Assembly: GCA_900317545.1 (NCBI GenBank)
Contig: ONHE01000149.1
Coordinates: forward strand, 1-38,871
From: an uncultured Prevotella sp.
GTDB lineage: Bacteria; Bacteroidota; Bacteroidia; Bacteroidales; Bacteroidaceae
Reading direction: 5' to 3'
Length of the DNA stretch: 38,871 bases
Position 1 is the first letter of the stretch, and each line of letters starts with the position of its first letter. The position numbers and the translations under genes were made by a program. Shown in pieces: positions 9,026-18,660 of this stretch. The notes under the pieces are model-generated. The model saw only the letters and a list, made by a program, of their open reading frames with translations, was not told the DNA's origin and searched no databases.

Positions 9026-11503
9026 TTATCGAATAGTCAAAATCTGATTCGGGGTTGTCTGGATGTCATAGAGGTAGGCCTTAGGCAACTGGAATCCATC
9101 GAGTTTAACCTTGGAATTGTTGATCATCCCTGCATCTGTGAAGGATTTGAACAACGGGTTCGGGTTCTCCTTCCGCGCCTTCTGCAGACCGCGAAGGGGA
9201 GCGTTGACACGCAGTCGGAAGTTTCCGCCGATCCTGCTTTTGATTTTCAGGCGGGTGATCTGGCCATTCTGCCAGGCCATGTCGACAATCTCAAAACCGC
9301 CACGGGCAACAAGTCCCTTCACTTCACCACTGCTCCAAGCGTCAGGCAAGGCCGGCAGGAGCGCCACAAAGCCATCATGACTCTGGACAAGCATCTCGGC
9401 TATGCCCGCCGTACACCCGAAGTTGCCGTCGATCTGGAATGGTGGGTGTGCGTCAAAGAGATTCCGATAGGTTCCGCCTTTTTTCTTGTTTGAGCCATAT
9501 GCCAGCCATCGGTCATCGGTCAGTGTCAACTGATTGTGAATGAGCTTATAGGCATGGTTGCCGTCGAGCAATCGTGCCCAGAGGCAAACTTTCCACCCCA
9601 TGGACCATCCTGTGGACGGATCACCCCGATGGATCAGTGAGGTGCGGGCAGCAGCAGCGAGTTCCGGCGTCGCCAGAGGGCTGATAGCGGCACCCGGATA
9701 TAGCCCATAGAGGTGACTGACATGACGGTGCACGTCGGCCGGATCATCCCAATCAGTCATCCATTCCTGCAACTGTCCCCAAGAGCCGATCTGCATCGGG
9801 GCCAATTGTTTGAGGCGAGCCACATAATGAGAGGCCAGCTCTGTATCCACCCCGAGCACTTCGGAGGCGGCGATGATGGTGCAGAACAACTCGTGGACAA
9901 GCTGATTATCCATCGTCGTTCCGGCCGAGATGGCCTGCTTCCCACGGTCTGCCGGATGGACATTCTCGGGCGATACGGAAGGCGAAATCACCATCCAGCC
10001 GTGATCCGGTTCCTTGATGAGCATCTCGTCAAGGAATTGTGCAGCACCTTTCATGATGGGATATGCACGGCGCAGGAAATTTTTGTCGCCCGTGAAGAGA
10101 TAATGCTGCCAAAGATGGCTGCACAACCAAGCGCCTCCCGTCATCCACATGCCCGATGAAGCCCGGTCAATTCCGCCCGTCACCCGCCATATATCGGTGT
10201 TGTGATGGAGCACCCACCCATTCTTGCCGTACATGATCCGGGCCGACTCTCTGCCGCTTTCGCTGACCTCCCTGATCAAACGGAAGAGCGGTTCGTTCAG
10301 TTCGGAGAGGTTGGTGACCTCAGATGGCCAGTAGTTCATTTCCAAATTGATGTTGGTCGTGTATTTGCTATCCCATGAAGGCAGCATCTTGTCGTTCCAG
10401 ATACCTTGCAGATTGGCCGCCTGACCGCCTGGTTGGCTGGCGCAGATCAACAGATAGCGGCCGAATGTGAAATAGGTTGCCACCAACCAGTTGTCATCAT
10501 GCGAGGCAAACTGAATGAGCCGCTCGTCGGTGGGCAGATCCTTATAGGTATCCTCACCCAAGCGAAGCGAGACACGGTTCATCAGCTGCTGGAACTTCGC
10601 CACGTGTGCAGTCAGGCTCTCACTGAAATCACGCGTCATGGCCTGACGCAGCCACGACTCGGAGCGCTCGGCTTCATCGCCGGAAATATCTTTATAGTTG
10701 ACGAAGTTGGTAGCAATCGAAATGTAGATCACCGCCTCATCTGCATCTTTCACGCAGAGAACCCCATCCTGCGAAAGATGTCCTGATCGTGTCCACGATC
10801 CGTTCTTTCTCGTCATCGCACTCATCCGCCCCATGAAGCGCACTTTTCCCTTCAGGCCTTCCAAGTTGGAAGTTACGCCGCGCAAAGTCACTTCGTCCCC
10901 CTCGCTCTTGATGATCACATCGTTCTGGGGCGTGGCAAAATTGGCATTGAAAGTCACCATGCCCGGACGAGACGCAGACAGATGGATCTGGATCACATTG
11001 TCAGCAAAGGAGGTGATGACTTCACGCTGATAAGTCACGCCAGAAGCCGTAAAACGAGTGGTGGAAATGGCAGAGTCGAGGCAGAGCGACCGCTCATAGT
11101 GGTCATAGCCTGCAACATTCGGCATAGATATATATACGTCACCAAAGGTCTGATAGGCCATTCCCGAGTTCGTCTGTGACATCACCTTCGCGGTGGCCAT
11201 GTTTTGCGCATCGAAATACTGCCCTTTGAAGATCATCTGCTGGATCTTCGGAATGGCCTCGAGTGCGTCCTTGTTGGCATTGTTGTTCGGCTGCCCGGTC
11301 CAAATCGTTTCCTCATTCAGCTGGATGCGTTCCGTTGTCGGGATGCCATAGACCATCGCTCCGAGCCGCCCATTGCCAAGAGGCAGGGCATCGGTCCACA
11401 CACGGGCGGGTTCGCGGTACCACAATCGATAATGCTGGGCCATGACCTGGGTGCTGCAGAGCAATGCCAATGTAAGGGCACACATTGTTTTACGTAATTC
11501 CAT
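9026..11503 (-). CDS. GH95 alpha-L-fucosidase / alpha-L-galactosidase
   Basis: 825 residues from the ATG at 11501-11503, chosen because it opens a signal peptide ([23 protein letters not shown]); the frame is also open upstream to 11590. The N-terminal beta domain carries the typical [14 protein letters not shown] and LNEETIWTG. The (alpha/alpha)6 catalytic part has [16 protein letters not shown] (catalytic Asn pair 384/386), SPENVHP (Glu513) and [16 protein letters not shown] (Asp692). The last motif usually reads GNFGGTAGI, so a Cys replaces a Gly here. GH95 enzymes remove terminal alpha-L-fucose or alpha-L-galactose; among pectin genes the L-galactose cap of rhamnogalacturonan II side chain A is the likely target. 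It is the first gene of the five-gene operon. The leader of about 80 bases has no clear TAnnTTTG box. Confidence 0.92.
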   Translation of the reverse strand: MELRKTMCALTLALLCSTQVMAQHYRLWYREPARVWTDALPLGNGRLGAMVYGIPTTERIQLNEETIWTGQPNNNANKDALEAIPKIQQMIFKGQYFDAQNMATAKVMSQTNSGMAYQTFGDVYISMPNVAGYDHYERSLCLDSAISTTRFTASGVTYQREVITSFADNVIQIHLSASRPGMVTFNANFATPQNDVIIKSEGDEVTLRGVTSNLEGLKGKVRFMGRMSAMTRKNGSWTRSGHLSQDGVLCVKDADEAVIYISIATNFVNYKDISGDEAERSESWLRQAMTRDFSESLTAHVAKFQQLMNRVSLRLGEDTYKDLPTDERLIQFASHDDNWLVATYFTFGRYLLICASQPGGQAANLQGIWNDKMLPSWDSKYTTNINLEMNYWPSEVTNLSELNEPLFRLIREVSESGRESARIMYGKNGWVLHHNTDIWRVTGGIDRASSGMWMTGGAWLCSHLWQHYLFTGDKNFLRRAYPIMKGAAQFLDEMLIKEPDHGWMVISPSVSPENVHPADRGKQAISAGTTMDNQLVHELFCTIIAASEVLGVDTELASHYVARLKQLAPMQIGSWGQLQEWMTDWDDPADVHRHVSHLYGLYPGAAISPLATPELAAAARTSLIHRGDPSTGWSMGWKVCLWARLLDGNHAYKLIHNQLTLTDDRWLAYGSNKKKGGTYRNLFDAHPPFQIDGNFGCTAGIAEMLVQSHDGFVALLPALPDAWSSGEVKGLVARGGFEIVDMAWQNGQITRLKIKSRIGGNFRLRVNAPLRGLQKARKENPNPLFKSFTDAGMINNSKVKLDGFQLPKAYLYDIQTTPNQILTIR

Positions 11504-11583
11504 AGTCTTTTTTCGTTTGATCAATATAATGACGCAGAAAGGCCGTTTTTGTCGCCACAGGATCACGGTTGATATCGCATCTA

Positions 11584-11693
11584 AAAGCATAGCATAACTG
11601 CCCCTTCCGCGGAGCTATGCTTTTCGAGGCCGAAAGCTATCCTTTTGAGCGCCAAGAGCTATGCTTTCGACGGCCCAAAGGATAGCTCTGCGC
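11584..11693. repeat. Intergenic array A of the 22-bp degenerate repeat
   Basis: Consecutive units start at 11611 (21 bp), 11632 (22 bp) and 11654 (23 bp), each with a GCTAT core followed by TTTY and a GC-rich linker such as CGAGGCC or CGACGGCCC. They are flanked by inverted copies: AAAGCATAGC at 11584-11593 and AAAGGATAGCTCT at 11677-11689. The unit at 11654 and the inverted unit at 11677 can pair as a hairpin with one mismatch in 13. The array lies between the terminator of the acetylesterase gene and the GH95 start. It encodes no convincing protein. Confidence 0.75.
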
Positions 11694-11713
11694 AGGAGGG
11701 AAAAATGGCCCGT

Positions 11714-11756
11714 AAAAAAGGGCAGGCAGATATGGACTTTCCACATCTGTCTGCCC
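11714..11756 (-). terminator. Rho-independent terminator after the CE12 gene
   Basis: Arms GGGCAG (from 11720) and CTGCCC (to 11755), with additional pairing of CAGAT against the ATCTG stretch, surround a short loop around 11736-11740. On the minus strand the hairpin is followed by six T (A at 11714-11719). It lies 35 bases beyond the acetylesterase stop. Confidence 0.8.
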
Positions 11757-11790
11757 GCATATTCAGAGAGTTTCCGAATGGATGACCGAA

Positions 11791-12786
11791 CTATTGAGCA
11801 GTGAGCGAAGCACCGGCAAACAGGACGAACCGAATGCGCTTGCCACGCGGCATCACAGGCTTCCTCCACTTGCCGTCGAGGATCAGTATCTTGGTCTTGG
11901 CACCCACCGGCACAGCCCGGACGGCTTCATCGAGATCCATAAAGTTGCCAAAGCCTCGAGAAGAAACGATGTAATCATAGTGACGGACATGCTTTCGCAG
12001 GGCCGGAACCTGCTCAGCTATCGCATCCGCAAGCAGATTGGCCACGCAGTGGGCACCATATACGTTGTAATGGGTGTTGTCCTGTCGGCCGTTGGGAATG
12101 CCCGGCTGCTCGCCTGGCTTGAACCACATGTGTAGCTTGCGGGAGCCGACAACGCCCATCGATTGCTCTAAATCATGGGTGACACGGTTGGCATCCACAA
12201 AGGGCACACCCATCTTTTTCGCTACATTACGGGGTGATTCGAGATAGGCGCCGTGTGTGTCTATCAGCGTGTCGCTGTTGATCTTTTCATCCGAATAAAT
12301 GGTCTTCCGGAGCGATTCATCATCGACCGTATGATCTGTTTTCCGATAGAAGTTGCGCCTGACCACTGCGTTGAGCAGCACGGGATGGCCTCCTTTTGCA
12401 CGGGTTTCATTGACAAACCGCGCCAAATTGGCGTCAAAGGTAGTTCCGGGATCGGTGTGCCGGTCGGGGTTAGGCTTCTCGTCGTTATGCCCGAACTGTA
12501 TGAGGACATAGTCGCCAGGCTTGATCAGATCAAGCACGCGCTGCCAACGGCCCTCGTCAATGAAACTTTTAGAGGAACGACCGTTGACGGCATGATTGTC
12601 CACAAGGATGTGGTCATCGAAACATCCCTGCAATGCCATGCCCCAACCACGCTCGGGGTTGGTCTCCGGATTGGCTTTGTTGGCAGCTGTCGAGTCACCG
12701 ATCAGAAAGACGGTGGTCTGGCGCCGGCCGGCTGTCAGGCACAACAGCAACGCAAAAAGAAGAGCGTAAGAAGAAATTTGTTTCAT
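11791..12786 (-). CDS. CE12-type SGNH rhamnogalacturonan acetylesterase with a partial CE8-like tail
   Basis: 331 residues with a signal peptide (MKQISSYALLFALLLCLTAG). All SGNH blocks are present: GDSTAANK with nucleophile Ser32, the block II NGRSSKSF segment, QFGHNDEKP, and DNTHYNVYG with the catalytic Asp/His. This is the rhamnogalacturonan acetylesterase (CE12) pattern, so it should remove acetyl groups from pectin. The final 60 or so residues, from HYDYIVSSRGFGNFMDLDEA to the stop, resemble the first strands of a CE8 pectinesterase (canonical form YDVVVAQDGSGDYKTIQEAI); no active-site part of CE8 follows. CE12-CE8 double enzymes exist, so this may be a truncated fusion. It is preceded and followed by terminators, so it is probably a single-gene unit; no clear promoter was found. 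Confidence 0.85.
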   Translation of the reverse strand: MKQISSYALLFALLLCLTAGRRQTTVFLIGDSTAANKANPETNPERGWGMALQGCFDDHILVDNHAVNGRSSKSFIDEGRWQRVLDLIKPGDYVLIQFGHNDEKPNPDRHTDPGTTFDANLARFVNETRAKGGHPVLLNAVVRRNFYRKTDHTVDDESLRKTIYSDEKINSDTLIDTHGAYLESPRNVAKKMGVPFVDANRVTHDLEQSMGVVGSRKLHMWFKPGEQPGIPNGRQDNTHYNVYGAHCVANLLADAIAEQVPALRKHVRHYDYIVSSRGFGNFMDLDEAVRAVPVGAKTKILILDGKWRKPVMPRGKRIRFVLFAGASLTAQ

Positions 12787-12800
12787 GATTGTCTGTAGCT

Positions 12801-12844
12801 AAAAGATGGGCAGGTGCCCGATGACAGACCATCTGCACCCGCCC
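12801..12844 (-). terminator. Probable terminator of the fur-purA-hisS operon
   Basis: Arms GGGCAGGTGC (12808-12817) and GCACCCGCCC (12835-12844) pair with one mismatch. On the minus strand the hairpin is followed by ATCTTTTAG, a short T run. It lies 14 bases beyond the hisS stop and before the acetylesterase ATG. Confidence 0.6.
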
Positions 12845-12857
12845 ATAACGGATTCTT

Positions 12858-14222
12858 TTATTGATTGACCAGGCTGATCAACTCGTCGGGAGTGACGAGT
12901 CGCTGCTCTCCTGTCGCCATATTCTTCAGCGTGATTTTCGCTGCATTGATCTCATTTTCACCGGCAATGGCAACGAAAGGAATGTGCTTGGCATTGGCAT
13001 AGTTCATCTGCTTCTTCATTTTGGCGGCATCCGGGAACAGCTCCGTGCGGATGCCGGCGGCCCTTGACTGGCTGACGATGGGCAGACAGTAGGCCGTCTC
13101 GCGCTCACCGAAGTTGATGAAGAGCAGCTGGGTGGCTCCGACAGCCTCCTCGGGATAGAGGTCAAGGGCATTCAGCACATCGTAAATACGGTCGGCCCCG
13201 AATGAAATGCCGACACCACTCAGTCCCGGCATGCCGAAGATACCTGTAAGATTGTCATACCGTCCACCACCTGTGATACTGCCCATCGGTGTGTCCATGG
13301 CCTTGACCTCAAAGATGGCACCCGTGTAATAGTTCAGTCCGCGCGCCAAGGTCAGGTCGAGTTGGATCTCGTTCTTCAGCCCCACGGTCTGCAACGTATT
13401 CAAGATCACGCTGAGTTCCTCTACCCCTTTCAGTCCGGTCTCCGATGTTTTCAAGACGTCCCGGATGACAGAGAGTTTCTCTTCGTTGGTACCCTGCAGC
13501 GCGATGATCGGCTGGAGCTTCTCGATGGCTTCCTCGGAAATGCCGTCGTCACGCAACTCTGCGTTGACGTTTTCAAGTCCGATCTTGTCCAGCTTGTCAA
13601 TAGCGACGGTAATATCCACTATCTTATCCGATGCGCCAATCACTTCGGCGATACCAGCAAGGATTTTTCTGTTGTTGATCTTGATCTGCACCCGGACACC
13701 CAGACGGGTGAACACGGTGTCAACGATCTGCATCAACTCGACCTCGTTCAGTAAGGAATCGGATCCCACAACATCGGCGTCACACTGATAGAACTCACGA
13801 TAACGCCCTTTTTGCGGACGGTCTGCCCGCCACACGGGCTGGATCTGATAGCGCTTGAATGGCAGTTGGAGTTCGTCGCGGTGCATCACCACATATCGGG
13901 CAAAGGGCACTGTCAGATCATAACGCAGGCCCTTTTCGCATAGTTTAGTTGCCAAACGCAAGACGTTGCGGTCAGTCAACTCCTCGTCGGAGATTTTGTT
14001 CAGATAGTCGCCGGAGTTCAGTACCTTGAAAAGGAGCTTGTCTCCCTCCTCGCCATATTTACCCATCAGCGTATGCAGGGTTTCCATAGCGGGAGTCTCT
14101 ATCTGCTGAAAGCCGTAGAGCGCGAATACGTCCTTAATCGTGTTAAAAATATAGTTGCGCTTCGCCATCTCTTCCGGGCCGAAGTCGCGTGTTCCTTTTG
14201 GAATGCTCGTATTGTTTGCCAT
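12858..14222 (-). CDS. hisS: Histidine--tRNA ligase
   Basis: 454 residues, a class II aminoacyl-tRNA synthetase that charges tRNA-His in the cytoplasm. The N-terminus has the hallmark [11 protein letters not shown]. Motif 2 ([31 protein letters not shown]) is near residues 120-150, and the histidine-binding [15 protein letters not shown] segment and GGGRYDNL are both present. The C-terminal anticodon-binding domain ends with [15 protein letters not shown]. Length matches the usual Bacteroidota form. It lies 22 bases after purA and ends the fur-purA-hisS run. Nothing is unusual. Confidence 0.97.
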   Translation of the reverse strand: MANNTSIPKGTRDFGPEEMAKRNYIFNTIKDVFALYGFQQIETPAMETLHTLMGKYGEEGDKLLFKVLNSGDYLNKISDEELTDRNVLRLATKLCEKGLRYDLTVPFARYVVMHRDELQLPFKRYQIQPVWRADRPQKGRYREFYQCDADVVGSDSLLNEVELMQIVDTVFTRLGVRVQIKINNRKILAGIAEVIGASDKIVDITVAIDKLDKIGLENVNAELRDDGISEEAIEKLQPIIALQGTNEEKLSVIRDVLKTSETGLKGVEELSVILNTLQTVGLKNEIQLDLTLARGLNYYTGAIFEVKAMDTPMGSITGGGRYDNLTGIFGMPGLSGVGISFGADRIYDVLNALDLYPEEAVGATQLLFINFGERETAYCLPIVSQSRAAGIRTELFPDAAKMKKQMNYANAKHIPFVAIAGENEINAAKITLKNMATGEQRLVTPDELISLVNQ

Positions 14223-14244
14223 TGATATATTAAGTTCTGTTATC

Positions 14245-15522
14245 TCACTTCCGAACGATCGTCTGTTCTCTGTCAGGACCGATGGAAATGATGCGGATAG
14301 GAGTCTCGAGCTCTTGCTCTAAGAAAGCGATGTAATCCTTGAATGCCTGCGGGAACTGCTCCTCACTGGTGAACCGGGTCATATCAGTCTTCCATCCGGG
14401 CAGCTCCTTATATACCGGGGTGACTTCCTCAATATCGTAGGGGAAGTCGCGTGTGACCTCACCGTTCTTCAATTGATATGCCACACAGGCCTTGATCGTA
14501 TCGAATCCATCGAGCACGTCACTCTTCATCATGATCAACTCGGTCACGCCATCAACCATGATCGAATAGCGCAACTGCACCAAGTCAATCCAACCGCAAC
14601 GGCGCTTGCGCCCAGTCACAGATCCGAACTCATGTCCTTGTTGACAGATCTGATCGCCGGTCGCGTCAAAAAGTTCCGTCGGGAACGGACCGGAACCAAC
14701 GCGCGTGCAATAGGCTTTCATGATGCCGTAGACCTTTCCGATCTTGTTGGGACCGATTCCTAATCCCGTGCAGGCACCTGCACAGATCGTGTTGGAGGAC
14801 GTCACGAACGGGTAGCTGCCGAAATCGACATCTAACATCGTCCCTTGAGCACCCTCACAGAGCACCTGCTTCCCGTCCCGGAGAATGCCATTGATCTCAT
14901 GCTCGCTGTCCACAATGGGGAACTGGCGGAGGTATTCCACGCCTGCCATCCATTTCGTTTCCACTTCTTCGAAACCGTCGAAATTGGTCCATCCGAGCGA
15001 GTGGAGCATTTCCATGTGGTGTTTTTTGAGATTCGCATACTTGGTTTCAAAACCCTCGAGGATGTCGCCCACACGTAAACCGTTACGGCTGACCTTGTCC
15101 GTGTAGGCCGGACCGATGCCCTTTCCTGTCGTACCCACTTTTGCCTTTCCCTTGGATGCTTCCAATGCCTGGTCCAAAAGACGATGGGTCGGTAAAATCA
15201 GATGTGCTTTCTTGGATATATGCAGGCGTGATTTGAGTTCATGTCCACTCTTTTCCAAGCTCTTGGCCTCATCCATAAACAAGTCAGGTGCCAGGACGAC
15301 GCCATTGCCGATAATGTTGATCTTTTCGCCTTGGAATATCCCGGAAGGTATACTGCGAAGCACATACTTCTCTCCTTTAAACTCTAAGGTGTGACCCGCG
15401 TTAGGTCCACCTTGAAAACGTGCAATGACATCGTAGTCGGGAGTCAGCACGTCGACAACCTTTCCTTTTCCTTCATCGCCCCACTGGAGACCCAGCAGAA
15501 CATCTACTTTACCTTTACTCAT
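14245..15522 (-). CDS. purA: Adenylosuccinate synthetase
   Basis: 425 residues. It joins IMP and aspartate using GTP, the first committed step from IMP to AMP. The N-terminus has [16 protein letters not shown] with the P-loop-like GDEGKGK and the catalytic Asp, followed by [13 protein letters not shown]. The central [13 protein letters not shown] and the later [20 protein letters not shown] are diagnostic. Length is normal for the family. The start is 11 bases after the fur stop, and purA is followed by hisS, so the three genes probably form one operon. Confidence 0.98.
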   Translation of the reverse strand: MSKGKVDVLLGLQWGDEGKGKVVDVLTPDYDVIARFQGGPNAGHTLEFKGEKYVLRSIPSGIFQGEKINIIGNGVVLAPDLFMDEAKSLEKSGHELKSRLHISKKAHLILPTHRLLDQALEASKGKAKVGTTGKGIGPAYTDKVSRNGLRVGDILEGFETKYANLKKHHMEMLHSLGWTNFDGFEEVETKWMAGVEYLRQFPIVDSEHEINGILRDGKQVLCEGAQGTMLDVDFGSYPFVTSSNTICAGACTGLGIGPNKIGKVYGIMKAYCTRVGSGPFPTELFDATGDQICQQGHEFGSVTGRKRRCGWIDLVQLRYSIMVDGVTELIMMKSDVLDGFDTIKACVAYQLKNGEVTRDFPYDIEEVTPVYKELPGWKTDMTRFTSEEQFPQAFKDYIAFLEQELETPIRIISIGPDREQTIVRK

Positions 15523-15533
15523 TGCTCTGATAT

Positions 15534-16013
15534 TTATTTCTTTTCTTTATTTTTCAATGTTAGATTGCGTGTGATCTTAGCTCTGCAGCTACTGCAGACG
15601 CCATAGATGTAAAGCGAGAAACCGTCTTTTCGAAAACGTTTCAGCTTGGTGTTCATGATAGACTGGGCCAATTCTGGGACCTGAAGTTCGGTCACCTTGC
15701 CACATATCGTACAGATCTGGTGGCAATGGTCATCATGTTCATAGCATGCCTCGTATTTCGTGCCACTCTGGAAACGGTGTCTGAGAACTAAACGTAATTC
15801 CAGTAGGAGGCGCATCGTATTGTATAGCGTTGCCCGGCTGACCCTGAAGTTGTCCTTTTCAAGCCTTGCACTCAGCTGTTCAAGTGAGAAATGACCATTG
15901 ATGGAATATACTGCATCAAGGATGGCATAGCGTTCCGGTGTCCGGCGATAATGATTCCTCTCGAGATATTGATCCAAGATTCCCCTTACTACGCCTCTGA
16001 TACTATCCTTCAT
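15534..16013 (-). CDS. Fur-family metal-responsive transcriptional repressor
   Basis: 159 residues. The N-terminal winged helix includes RRTPERYAILDAVYSINGHF and RVSRATLYNTMRLL. The metal-binding part has EHDDHCHQI (92-100), CTIC (101-104) and a second Cys pair GVCSSC (140/143), consistent with the structural zinc site of Fur, Zur or PerR proteins. Which metal or oxidant it senses cannot be read from sequence. It is first in the run with purA and hisS, a pairing I recall as common in Bacteroidales. A TAnnTTTG box lies 25 bases upstream of the ATG. The last 12 residues are Lys-rich. Confidence 0.9.
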   Translation of the reverse strand: MKDSIRGVVRGILDQYLERNHYRRTPERYAILDAVYSINGHFSLEQLSARLEKDNFRVSRATLYNTMRLLLELRLVLRHRFQSGTKYEACYEHDDHCHQICTICGKVTELQVPELAQSIMNTKLKRFRKDGFSLYIYGVCSSCRAKITRNLTLKNKEKK

Positions 16014-16037
16014 TGATATGATTTCTTATAAACTGCA

Positions 16038-16045
16038 CAAAGATA
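16038..16045 (-). promoter_or_regulatory. -7 promoter box for fur-purA-hisS
   Basis: TATCTTTG on the minus strand (CAAAGATA on plus), matching the Bacteroidota -7 consensus TAnnTTTG, 25 bases from the fur ATG. No TTTG was found at the expected -33 position. Confidence 0.65.
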
Positions 16046-16074
16046 CGACAATTTGTTCATAATGATGCAGGCGG

Positions 16075-16698
16075 TCAATCAAAAAAATCTAAATGAAGCG
16101 GTTTTGTTGCCTTCCTGACCAAGATTTCATATTCGTCTCCTAAATCTGCCAGCCGCGTCAAGCATGTGGCAGCCGCATGCCTCACCCCCAAGTGCTCTCC
16201 CTGAAGTGCAATGAGGGCCTGATCCATCAGCTCATTGATGCCTCTTTCATCAGGATGTATATCCCGCATGAAAAGCCGGGACAACACCTGGAAACCGGCT
16301 ATCTGGCTCATCGGACGATCGGAGGCAATCCATTCATAGGCTAAAGCTGGCGCCTCGTTCATGTACTGATACAGATTGAATGCCGCGATTTCAGCCATCT
16401 CCTGTGACGTGGTCTGTTCTATCCAGATCCCAGCGAGTTCACGCGACATACAGTCGGGAGGCATGATCATCGTGGCCATGATCTTGCACTCACGGATATC
16501 TTCTTTCCATAGCTGAATCGCAAGATCCATATCCTTGCCGTATTCATGTGCCAATTCCTTGAGCTGGGGCATTGGAACACCCCAATTGAGCTTATAAATT
16601 GCACCCTTATCACGCAGGGACTGAGACGTCGGACCACTCATCATGCGCCGAAAGGATTGCTTGATGGCTCTCAGTTTCTCGTTTGTTTCTTCGTTCAT
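16075..16698 (-). CDS. AlkD-like HEAT-repeat DNA alkylation repair family protein
   Basis: 207 residues, entirely helical in character with HEAT-like repeats. It has the family signature of a YKLNWGVPMPQLKELA segment near residues 34-50, LAIQLWKEDIRECKIMATMI, and a closing repeat LGVRHAAATCLTRLADLG. Characterised AlkC/AlkD relatives excise positively charged alkylated bases; many Bacteroidota copies are untested, so the repair role here is a family-level inference. It starts 12 bases after the DPP III stop and is probably the third gene of the AraC-DPP III-AlkD unit. No terminator is visible before the fur promoter region. Confidence 0.75.
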   Translation of the reverse strand: MNEETNEKLRAIKQSFRRMMSGPTSQSLRDKGAIYKLNWGVPMPQLKELAHEYGKDMDLAIQLWKEDIRECKIMATMIMPPDCMSRELAGIWIEQTTSQEMAEIAAFNLYQYMNEAPALAYEWIASDRPMSQIAGFQVLSRLFMRDIHPDERGINELMDQALIALQGEHLGVRHAAATCLTRLADLGDEYEILVRKATKPLHLDFFD

Positions 16699-16710
16699 GG
16701 CGTTACTTTT

Positions 16711-18660
16711 TTAGAGAAAAGAGTAAGACTTGCTGTATCTGAGCATCTGGTGTTCGTAGGACTCATGATAGTCCACGAGGACATCGATGACGTTTCCCTC
16801 ACCGTCAAAGACCGGATTCAGGCGTGGATTGATGAATCCTTTATAGGGTGCGATGTCCAACTTCTGATAACGCGCAAGCACCTGCTTGTGCAGAGGCGGA
16901 TCCACCTCAACGGCGTAACGCTCCACCAATCTGCGCGCAGCGTCATAGTCGCCTTCACTCTTGATGCGCTGAATCTCTGCCAATTGGGTGGCAAACACCC
17001 GGCGAAGCGCTTCGTAGTCATTAATTTGAAGGTATGTTTTGCCATCCCGATCCACCATCTCCACTGCCACCGGATCCATATCCATAGCCCACCGGGAGAT
17101 CAATGCCCGATTGCGCATATGGGCCTCCTCGATCTGGCATCCGGGCTGAATTCGTACCAACTGGGTCATCATCCCGTTTTGCATATAAGTATAATAATGT
17201 GCGCGATAGGCCTCTTGATTGGGCAACAGACCTAGCTCCACCATCTTCGGGTCAGCAATGAAGTACAGTCCGAACAGATCAGCCCGCGCCTCTTCAATGG
17301 TGCTGCCATACGACTTAAGGGCATCTGGATCCACTCCGGACAACAACTGTCCGCTACCATGCCCGAGACATTCGTGCAAGTCAGTATGCAAGTCATCACA
17401 CTGCGAGCCATAGGTCTCGATCCACGTGCGCACTTCTTCGTCAATGGCAAACTCCTCTTGAAAGCCATTTCCACGTGCCGCTTGGTTGTAGGCCTCTGTA
17501 AGATTGCCGATCGTTACGCTCTTGGATCCGTAACGTGCACGGATCCAGTCGGCATTGGGCAGGTTGATTCCGATAGCGGTGGAAGGATATTCTTCTCCGC
17601 CGAGCATGGCTGCACAGACCACATGCGCGGTCACTCCTTTCACGACATGTTTCCGGAATCGAGGGTCTACAGGCGAATGGTCTTCAAACCATTGCGCATT
17701 CCCACTAATGGTCTGCGTGCGGCGCGTCGCATCCATATCTTTATACTCGACGATCCCTTCCCATGATCCTTTGAGCCCCAAGGGATCACCATAGACCTCA
17801 ATAAAGCCGTTGATGAAGTCGATCAGACCATCTTGGGCCTTCAGCCATTCGATCGAATAGTGGTCGAAAGTGCACAAGTCGCCCGTATGGTAATAATCAA
17901 TGAGCAAGCCGATGACCTTCTTTTGCTGGGGATTTTCAGCTACCTCCTCGGCCTTTTTCAGCCATTTGATGATCTGACGGATTGCAGGACCGTATCGTCC
18001 GTCAGCTTTCCACACTACTTCCTCGAGCCTTCCATCCCTCTTGACGAGCGTGGAATTCAAACCAAAAGATGGTGCTTCTTCGTCCGATTGGGCTTTCAGG
18101 GCTGCGTAAAAGGCTTCCACCTCCCGTTGGTCAACACCCTCATAGAAGTTGCAAGCCGACGTTTTCACCAAGTCTTCCCCATCCTTCTTGTTCACCCGTT
18201 TGGGCAATACGCCGGGATCAAACAGGATCGGAAAGATCAGATCACACAAACTCCGGACTGTCCCTCCATCGGGAACGTGCAACAGAGCAGGGTCTGTTTG
18301 CCGCAATGCATCATGGAGGAAGTCGGGCGAAAATGCAGGTACGAACTTCTCGGAGCCATAATGATGATGGATGCCATTAGAGAACCAGACCCGCTTCAGA
18401 TATGTCTCCAAGGCTTTGAACTGGACATTATCACGCCGACCGGAATAAGTCTCATAGACAGCCTCAAGTGTCCTGCGAATCAGGAGATTATACTTTCCAT
18501 ATTGGTCAAATGTAATATCTCGTCCACAAAGCGTTGCTTCGGAGAGATAATAGATCAAAGCCTTCTGCTTTGCAGAAAGCTCATCAAAACCCTTTAGCCG
18601 ATATCTCAACATCTGGATATCGGCAAATCGCTCATCAGTGTAGTTAAAATCTTCTGACAT
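16711..18660 (-). CDS. Dipeptidyl-peptidase III (M49 zinc peptidase)
   Basis: 649 residues. The zinc motif HECLGH is at 429-434 and the second metal motif EEARAD at 456-461, the bacterial variants of the M49 HExxGH and EExRAE/D motifs. The enzyme removes dipeptides from the N-terminus of short peptides. There is no signal peptide or lipobox at the chosen ATG (MSEDFNYTDERFADI), so a cytoplasmic location is expected, unlike lipoprotein-anchored relatives. The ATG overlaps the stop of the upstream AraC-type gene by one base (TAATG), which implies translational coupling. Length is close to other Bacteroidota DPP III. The Cys inside the zinc motif is typical of this lineage. Confidence 0.92.
   Translation of the reverse strand: MSEDFNYTDERFADIQMLRYRLKGFDELSAKQKALIYYLSEATLCGRDITFDQYGKYNLLIRRTLEAVYETYSGRRDNVQFKALETYLKRVWFSNGIHHHYGSEKFVPAFSPDFLHDALRQTDPALLHVPDGGTVRSLCDLIFPILFDPGVLPKRVNKKDGEDLVKTSACNFYEGVDQREVEAFYAALKAQSDEEAPSFGLNSTLVKRDGRLEEVVWKADGRYGPAIRQIIKWLKKAEEVAENPQQKKVIGLLIDYYHTGDLCTFDHYSIEWLKAQDGLIDFINGFIEVYGDPLGLKGSWEGIVEYKDMDATRRTQTISGNAQWFEDHSPVDPRFRKHVVKGVTAHVVCAAMLGGEEYPSTAIGINLPNADWIRARYGSKSVTIGNLTEAYNQAARGNGFQEEFAIDEEVRTWIETYGSQCDDLHTDLHECLGHGSGQLLSGVDPDALKSYGSTIEEARADLFGLYFIADPKMVELGLLPNQEAYRAHYYTYMQNGMMTQLVRIQPGCQIEEAHMRNRALISRWAMDMDPVAVEMVDRDGKTYLQINDYEALRRVFATQLAEIQRIKSEGDYDAARRLVERYAVEVDPPLHKQVLARYQKLDIAPYKGFINPRLNPVFDGEGNVIDVLVDYHESYEHQMLRYSKSYSFL

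Noticed and set aside
11584-11693. Repeat array considered as a CRISPR array
   Set aside because: Units are only 21-23 bp in total, the core itself varies and flips orientation, there is no constant repeat with unique spacers, and no cas genes are nearby.
11615-11869. Minus-strand open frame of 84 codons over array A and the end of the acetylesterase gene
   Set aside because: It reads through the terminator hairpin and the repeat units; its peptide reflects the repeats, not a protein family.
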